Shown: piece by piece, positions 37,460-63,148 of the stretch
How positions within the stretch are numbered: the stretch's first letter is position 1
How the letters are laid out: every line of letters begins with the position of its first letter
Assembly (NCBI GenBank): GCA_009760855.2
Contig: WPIO01000179.1
Coordinates: 471,001 to 534,148, forward strand
Direction of reading: 5' to 3'
DNA: 63,148 bases
Source: Cristatella mucedo
Taxonomy: Eukaryota > Bryozoa > Phylactolaemata > Cristatellidae
Program-made: the position numbers and the translations under genes
The notes under the pieces: model-generated
What the model saw: the letters and a program-made list of their open reading frames with translations, nothing else
What the model was told of the DNA's origin: nothing
The model's database searches: none

Positions 37460-37825
37460 TATACAGCAATACTAATAACACATTTGTAAATGGCCCTGGG
37501 TGAACTTAATCTCTTTCTAGTGGTAAAAGTGAGCGACAAAAACCTTGATGTCAATCCGTTGCTTGACTGGTAGTGCCAGTGCATGTAGGCTAGAATTGGT
37601 TGATGTGACAAATGCGACGCTTACGACAGAAAAGCCTAGCTGCAGAGTTTTGCACCAGTTGTAAGCACTTGGTCGGACAGTCTGGTCGACCACCAAGCAG
37701 TAAGTTACGTAAGTTGGGACGGGATTTCACGAATGCGTGGATCATTTTAGATCTAGTATCCCTGTCTAAGCAGGCCCGCATTTTGCAATGTTACGTAGCT
37801 GAAAGTAGGCAGACTTTATAATCTT
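37460..37825 (-). mobile_element. LINE A copy with internal deletion
   Basis: The minus strand reads RT thumb/C-terminal pieces (MRACLDRDTRSKMIHAFV, LQLVQNSAARLFC) and then jumps directly to the hairpin tail near 37510. The region between the VLSLTF-like segment and the 3' UTR is missing. Confidence 0.7.
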
Positions 37826-38841
37826 ACAATGTGCGCCTCTAAAGCAAAATTTAGTTCTCTGCTTGGCAGAAGCCTTGATACACCCGGGCTAAAACAGGCT
37901 GGGTTTTTAGACGACATACTTGGACCAAACTATATTTTCACATAAAGATATTCAAGGGAACTTGAGCGAATCAGTCTTCTGAAACTTCCCATGGGGTTGG
38001 GTATGGGTAAGCATACCATTCGTAAAGAGCCACTGGACTCAAGTCCTTTGAAATTGACGACACTCTCTTAGTCGTTGTCTTCGGAAATCTTTTGCGCCAG
38101 ACTAGGTTGAATTTGAAGCACTGAAGATATCGGTGAATAAAACTGGACACTACACGGTGTAGTGTCGGCTGCAAATTATTTTCACGAACTAGGACGAGTT
38201 GTTTTCATTCGCTATTTGCACTGGTTGCCCTAGAGATCGCATTGTTTTTCGCAGTTAAACGATTGTGGTGAGGGTTGAATACCTTGCCCATTAAAGTATC
38301 CAGTGAGACCAGACAGGCAGCAAAAGGCATGCGGGCAACCGATTGCAACGACGTCGTCAAAGAGATTGGATACACGACAGCTTGGTGAACGCTCGAACAA
38401 TTGCATCGAATGGCTAGGAGTGCATTCTCCAGTGGTTGCTTCCCAGGAGTCCTTTTTATCTAGCAGCGTCTTGCTTTCTCGGCTAATCTCCGCAACGTCA
38501 AACCGCCGAACAACGTAACCGGCTCTCGGTGATTCAACTTCCGTCGACTCAGCTTCCGTTAGTCGCCGCCCACGTTAGGTACTTCCGACTGCACACTTCC
38601 GCCACCCCTCCACTGTCCGACCAATAATTTCTGCTGACGACAACCGCTGTGTTTGACCTGCGCGTGGATTCCAGGACGGGGCGCTCAGAATGAGAGATTC
38701 TCGCTTGCTGTGACGGGATTCCAGCATCTTTGCGCCCGTGTTGTTGGTATAGCGTTGACCTTATGCTGGTCAAAGCACGTCAATGCAAATCGAAGTTGAT
38801 CTTGCCCACCGGATCCAATAGCCTGCATTCGAAAGCTTGAA
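37826..38841. other. ZIP upstream region
   Basis: No gene or repeat recognised. It ends at the ZIP start codon, with an in-frame TGA about 35 nt upstream of that ATG. A promoter probably lies here, but no TATA or CCAAT box stands out. Confidence 0.35.
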
Positions 38842-40758
38842 ATGGATCATCATGCGACCGAGACTTTCGCTGTTGGGATTTCTAATCGTGCTGTCGTCAG
38901 TCGGATCGTCGGCATTATTGTCGTATTGGCAGTGAACATGTTTAGCAGCCTTATCCCACTAAAGATAGTACGACACGGAAAAGCAAAAGGCCGCGGCCGC
39001 TGTCAAACCGTTGTAGACTTTTGCCACAGCATTGGTGGTATGTATGATTTGTATGAGTAGTAGGCAGCTGCTGTGCCTTTAGCTTTTTTCGCTTTGTCTA
39101 ATCAAAGTTTGGGAGTGTACGCCACACTACTTTGTAACATGTAGCCTTGCGCAGTGTCACGAGACACGGTTAGTAATCATTCTTTCAACCAGAGTTCGTG
39201 TTCTCATTTGTTGCGATTTTCCATGTTCATATGTGGGGCTGGTCTATTCTGATAGGGTGAGCCACATGGCTTAGGTTTTGAGCGATGCTATGCTCCCAAA
39301 TCTTGTTGAGCACTCTGTCAGTGATAGCTGATAGCACAATATCCAACAAGCCCGCGATGGCAGTGCTGTTAAATTTTCTACCGCTCACCTGCTTGAAAGT
39401 AAGCTTCTAGTTACTAGCCATATGACCATGTATTGTAAGAGCCCGTTTTATGTCAGGTTAGCTTACGAAGGCAACTATTGATTACCTTGTCGAATCAGCT
39501 GTTTTTCGAAAAGTAAAATATTTCCGTTAGCAATAACTTAGTTTGCAGACCATGAAAAGCTAAGGCTATCTGGGTGCATCAATTAAGGACTTTTGAGCTA
39601 ACCACGGTCTACTGATATAAGAGGCAAGTCTTTGTAAACCTACCGAGAGGCTGCCGATTTGTGAGCTGGATTAGTTCGATGAGCCTGCATTCTGGAGGGC
39701 TGAAACCTCGGCGTATTAAAGTGTCATCCCTCCAGTTCGAATGCAGCTTGCAGAATTATCTACATTAACAATTCGCTGCTTAATGTAATGCTGCAGGTGG
39801 CGTGTTTCTTGGGACATTCTTCACCGGGCTATTCCCATTTGTAAAGAAGAAGCTGGAACCAGTGTCTGTCCGAGCACAGATTGACTACCCTCTTGCAGAA
39901 GGTCTCTTGTTAGTGGGCTTCTTCATGGTGGCCGGAATCGAACTGCTTGTCGGCGCTTGCTGGGTCAACAAAAGGACGCCATCCGTGCACTACCGGCCAA
40001 CAGACGCCGGTAGCTCGCTGCGCCACACCGAGCACAGCACACACCACGACGGCTCAGAAGACGAGCTGTTTCTCACCCCATCGCTAACACAGTCGGATCT
40101 CACCCACGGCTGTGGCGATCGTGACGACGACGTCACAGCCTCGGGTGACAGGTCGTGTCACGCACACGTTGTGGCCACAGTAGCCGATCAGAAGACGTCG
40201 CTTGTGCGCGGTCTGTTCCTAATCTGCACCGTCGGGCTGCACGCTATGTTTGAGGGCATGGCCGTCGGACTGCAGACGGACCTCGATCTAGCCGCCTTTG
40301 CCAACTTGCTGCTCTCGGTCCTGATTCACGAGGCGCTGTGCTCCTTTGCGACAGGCGTCAGCCTGGCACGGCAGCGTCTAAGCACCGCCGCAGTCGTCAA
40401 GCTGGCCGTCCTGTTCTCGCTCATGCTTCCGGCCGGCATGGTCGCAGGAGTGTTTCTGGGCGCGATACCCGGGCAGGCTGGGTGTGTCGCATCGGGCGTG
40501 CTCCAGGGCATTGCCAACGGAACCTTCCTGTATGTTCTGTTCATCGAGATCATCCCGGTGACTCTGCACATGCCGGCACTAAAGGGACTGCATCTAGTGT
40601 GCATGCTCATCGGCAGCACCACGGCTGCTGCGCTGGCAACGGTCATGCACATTCGTCACGATGTCGGCAGGCAGCATTGTGCTGCCCACCAAGTTTCTGT
40701 AGTCAGCCTAGAGGTCAGCACGACGAGTGTCGCCAACGCGACCTCGGTGCACTCGTAA
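38842..40758 (+). CDS. ZIP-family (SLC39, ZIP1/2/3-like) metal transporter, two exons
   Basis: Divalent-metal importer (Zn2+, possibly Fe2+) of the plasma or endomembranes. Exons: 38842-39037 and 39797-40758 (donor attggtg|gtatgt, acceptor ctgcag, phase 1), giving 385 aa. Hydrophobic segments, approximately in order: 20-42, 63-82, 97-118, 204-226, 232-255, 259-283, 294-318 and 324-344, the eight-helix ZIP layout. The loop before helix 4 is His/Asp-rich (about 128-192), as expected for a cytosolic metal-sensing loop. Helix 4 has GLHAMFEGMAVGLQ (His about 214, Glu about 218) and helix 5 LIHEALCSFATG (His-Glu about 243-244), matching the binuclear metal site. Other hallmarks are GGGVFLGTFF and GTFLYVLFIEIIP. 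The ATG is the first in frame after an upstream TGA. No AATAAA was seen after the stop. It converges on OGFOD1. Confidence 0.93.
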
Positions 40759-41175
40759 TGCATCGATCACTGCCTGTATTCGTTTATTATTCTTTTATTG
40801 CGTTCTATATTGTAAGTGTGGGCTGGGTGGGTGGCTCATGCTTTTACAGTCTCTGCTGTGTTTGTGCTATTTATTGCCTAACGATAGCTAGCGATGTCTG
40901 TATGTATGCGATGTGAGTATGGAACGGGAGGGGTGTGGAATGGGAGGGGGTGTGGAAGGGTAGGCAGTTGGAGCTTCATGGGCCGGCCAAATTAATGTCG
41001 TTACCAAACGTGCCGTTCGTGCTTGTTTGCTGCCAGTCCGGTCGTGCTGTCTGCCGGATGGCAGCAGCTTGCTTGCCAGCGTGTGGTGCTCTGCTCAGTG
41101 TGTGCATTCACTTCGTGAGTAAACGTGGAGCTTTGCGGGCAGCCACAGCGACCGTGATGGCACAGGCCGAGCTCT

Positions 41176-61030
<19,855 letters not shown>

Positions 61031-61700
61031 GGTAACCTTGGTGGAAGCCAACCACGCCGGGGAGGTCAGAAAGGCGGAGAAACGGCAACAAGGGACTCGC
61101 CAGATCTGCTTTGGCATGTTTGCTGAGCTCTCAATATCGAGGGTAATGGCAGAAGTGCTTTCTATACTAGCTAATTCACTGAAGCTAACAAACAATGCGA
61201 GAGGGCATGAGAGATTATAGAGGCACTCTCACGACAGAGGCACTACGTAAACTAGAGAGAGGAGGGCAAAGACATGGAGCCCGGAATATCAAGGACGTGA
61301 ATTCGCGTGCCATTACCCACGAAACAGAAAGAGCGCCGACGAACCAATCAAGCATAAGGTGCCCACCGCAGTGCTTTAAGCATAGCCGTATGGATCTAGC
61401 AGAGATAATTGGGTGGTGTACCTATTTCTTTTCCCAGGTCTAAGTCAAATCAAACTTGTGATCAATTTCCATCCCGTCTTATTGTACAGGACGTGTGCAA
61501 GACGAGAGGCCTGATCTACCTGCTAGCGTCGCCCCTTAACGGAGACCAAGAGGCGATAGGGGCTGCCTCGGCCTGCGGTCTAAAGCCGCGAGAGCTTGCC
61601 GCGTGCATTGCACCGTAGCGCCGCCCGTTACTTTTGGTTCCTATTGGTTGCATCTGGTGTGGGTCGCTTAGCGTGGTCTTCGCTTTCGCACGATCGACAA
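61031..61700 (-). promoter_or_regulatory. Candidate OGFOD1 promoter / 5' UTR
   Basis: A CpG-rich stretch at 61560-61690 contains a GC-box-like gccgcccg and an inverted CCAAT box (attgg, 61643-61647), about 610 nt upstream of the chosen ATG. An open frame extends upstream of that ATG to 61195, so a longer N-terminus cannot be excluded. Transcription start unknown. Confidence 0.4.
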
Positions 61701-62052
61701 GCAGTGGGCTGGGGCGGATATGCAATCTATTTGGGCCTATGTAGGAAGTGGGGGTGACCAGTGGGGTTAGTGAGACCTTTCGGAGCCCGGGGACAAAGCT
61801 ACAAATGATGCCCCTACCCTCGTCAAAAATTGCTGCAAAATAGCTTCACCGCAGTAAAAATGCTGAAAACACGCTAGCAGACATATCGAGCTGAGAAAAT
61901 ATTATTAACTGTAGTAAAGATGAAAGGTAGCTAACACAGCTTTAACTTGGGTGCATTTTCTTGGCCTTAAACGTGGTAAACTGGTCTATTGTAGCACTTT
62001 GCTGGCCTTGGCTGAATTTTAGCGAGAACAAGAGCTGTTCGGAGGCGGGCTA

Positions 62053-62168
62053 GAATGATGATAGGAATTCTACCCTTTACGACATCGTGCAATTTTTCTC
62101 CAACCTCAGTTTCACCATCGGTTGTCAAAAAATTTCCCGATATCGTAAAGTGAAAAATTCTATCATCA
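62053..62168. repeat. Imperfect inverted repeat (palindrome), about 40-bp arms
   Basis: The left arm 62053-62095 begins atgatgataggaattct and contains ctttacgacatcg. The right arm 62130-62168 is its near reverse complement (cgatatcgtaaag, then ttctatcatca). The loop is about 34 bp. It could be a small MITE with terminal repeats or part of the border of the adjacent AT-rich viral-like segment. No target duplication is obvious. Confidence 0.75.
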
Positions 62169-62220
62169 CTAAATTCAAATCAACATCAATTAGTATAAAT
62201 ATTTTTACCTTATATAGCAA

Positions 62221-62313
62221 ATGTCTTCTCGAGTAGGTCAAAGAAATTCTTTCTCTTTTAAATCTAGAAGGTTAATGAACATTGATTTCAAACCATCAAC
62301 CTTGTTGTACTAA
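62221..62313 (+). CDS. Small hypothetical ORF (30 aa) in the viral-like segment
   Basis: ATG to TAA on the plus strand, preceded at about -10 by a TATA-like ttatatag. Serine- and arginine-rich; not recognised. Its stop overlaps the 3' end of the opposing PLA2-like frame. It may be chance in AT-rich DNA. Confidence 0.2.
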   Translation: MSSRVGQRNSFSFKSRRLMNIDFKPSTLLY

Positions 62314-63098
62314 CATTTTGTCCTATTATTTTTTATATCTTTTTTTCTGCTAATGTCTAGCATTCTATCAACAATTCCTCTGGCATAATTTTTTATCTTA
62401 TTCAAACTTGATGGATTGTTTACTTTATCTTTTAAGAAATCAGTTGCAAATGAATCGTTTAACATTCCACCAATACCTAAACCCAATTTTGCCTTTGTTG
62501 CCATGATAGCTGCCACTGTTTTAGCGTCTTCCCTAACATAAGCAGGCTGCTTAGGATCAAGAGCAATACGGGCAGCACTTTCAGCAAGAACAAGGTCTGA
62601 CAGATTCCGTATTTCTGTTCTTCTTGGTTCTGGCATTCCACCAGTCTCTGTATATGTATGATCATGGATAAGTGCACGATTATCAAGATCATTAACGCCT
62701 TGGTAGCCTTGTTCCATTCTTTGAGCAAACTTAGTTCCCGGACCCGCATAACTATATCTATTAGTATTATTGAAATTTCCACCAGGAACATTTTCAGATT
62801 GAACACCGTTTGGTAGTTTTAAGTGAAATTCTCTTCCTCCAGATATCTTATTTATTATATCTACAATACCAGAACCATGCTTTCTATTTGCTTTTAACTG
62901 TTTAAGACTCAAATTCAACTGTATTCCTACTCCTTTAGCCTTATACTTTTCTATTCTTCTTTTTTAAGTATCAGTTACAAAAATAGACTTAGTACCGCTT
63001 AAATCAGCGTGTTTTAATCTTATAGAAATTGGATCCTTAGATTTATGAATAAGATCAATTTGGTGATCAGAGAGATCAAGTTTGACTTCTTTATACAT
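62310..63098 (-). pseudogene. Polinton/adintovirus-like phospholipase-A2-domain virion protein, broken
   Basis: An ATG at 63098 opens a frame that stops at a TAA (62966-62964) after 44 codons. The same frame then continues open for 217 codons to a stop at 62310, without a usable ATG before its domain. Together these look like one gene cut by a nonsense change. The downstream part has the viral PLA2 signature: a calcium-loop stretch YAGPGT, then a catalytic His-Asp pair (IHDHTY) about 30 residues later. The flanks are Lys- and Asn-rich, and codon use is AT-biased, unlike the neighbouring genes. PLA2 domains of this kind are known from parvovirus VP1 and from virion proteins of Polinton-like/adintovirus elements; which one applies is inference. 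No integrase or capsid gene is visible in the window, whose edge cuts the element. Confidence 0.7.
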
Positions 63099-63148
63099 TC
63101 TATATAAACTAAAATTATATTAAACATTTATAAAACTATGTATAAATG

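Noticed and set aside
40338-40916. 192-codon second frame over ZIP exon 2
   Set aside because: Out-of-frame shadow of the GC-rich ZIP coding exon; Arg/His-rich without domain motifs.

Overview
The window is metazoan nuclear DNA. Genes are split by GT-AG introns and followed by AATAAA signals, the proteins are animal orthologues, and the introns are full of retrotransposon debris and long microsatellites. The species cannot be fixed from the sequence; an invertebrate is most likely, given the decayed non-LTR elements and a Polinton/adintovirus-like fragment. Four protein-coding genes were rebuilt exon by exon, with every internal splice phase agreeing. (1) 4735-8757 (+): FAHD1-type acylpyruvase, first exon missing. 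(2) 9162-30542 (-): complete eRF1 (ETF1), 11 exons, 464 aa. (3) 38842-40758 (+): two-exon ZIP (SLC39) metal transporter, 385 aa. (4) 41176-61030 (-): complete OGFOD1/Tpa1-type 2-oxoglutarate prolyl hydroxylase, 12 exons, 525 aa.

Layout: 1-4.7 kb is a decayed LINE carrying several nested insertions, then a (GA)n tract. FAHD1 and ETF1 converge, with poly(A) signals about 230 bp apart. ETF1 fills 9-30.5 kb; its introns hold LINE and SINE copies in both orientations. From 30.5 to 38.8 kb is a gene-poor interval with an ETF1 promoter candidate, a 186-bp hAT MITE that looks like the SPIN family, and more SINEs. ZIP and OGFOD1 also converge, their stop codons 417 bp apart. OGFOD1 introns contain an approximately 294-bp GGA polypurine tract, (CA)n tracts and nested LINE/SINE insertions. 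The last 1.1 kb is AT-rich and holds a broken viral phospholipase-A2-like gene beside an imperfect palindrome.

Connections: ETF1 (translation termination) and OGFOD1 (ribosomal prolyl hydroxylation; its yeast relative Tpa1 contacts eRF1) lie on the same strand about 10.6 kb apart with only ZIP between them. Among repeats, the clearest structural result is that a tRNA-derived SINE family (called SINE-A here) and the commonest LINE family end in the same nested hairpin, which suggests the SINE is mobilised by that LINE. Repeat family names are local labels and boundaries are approximate, read by eye.
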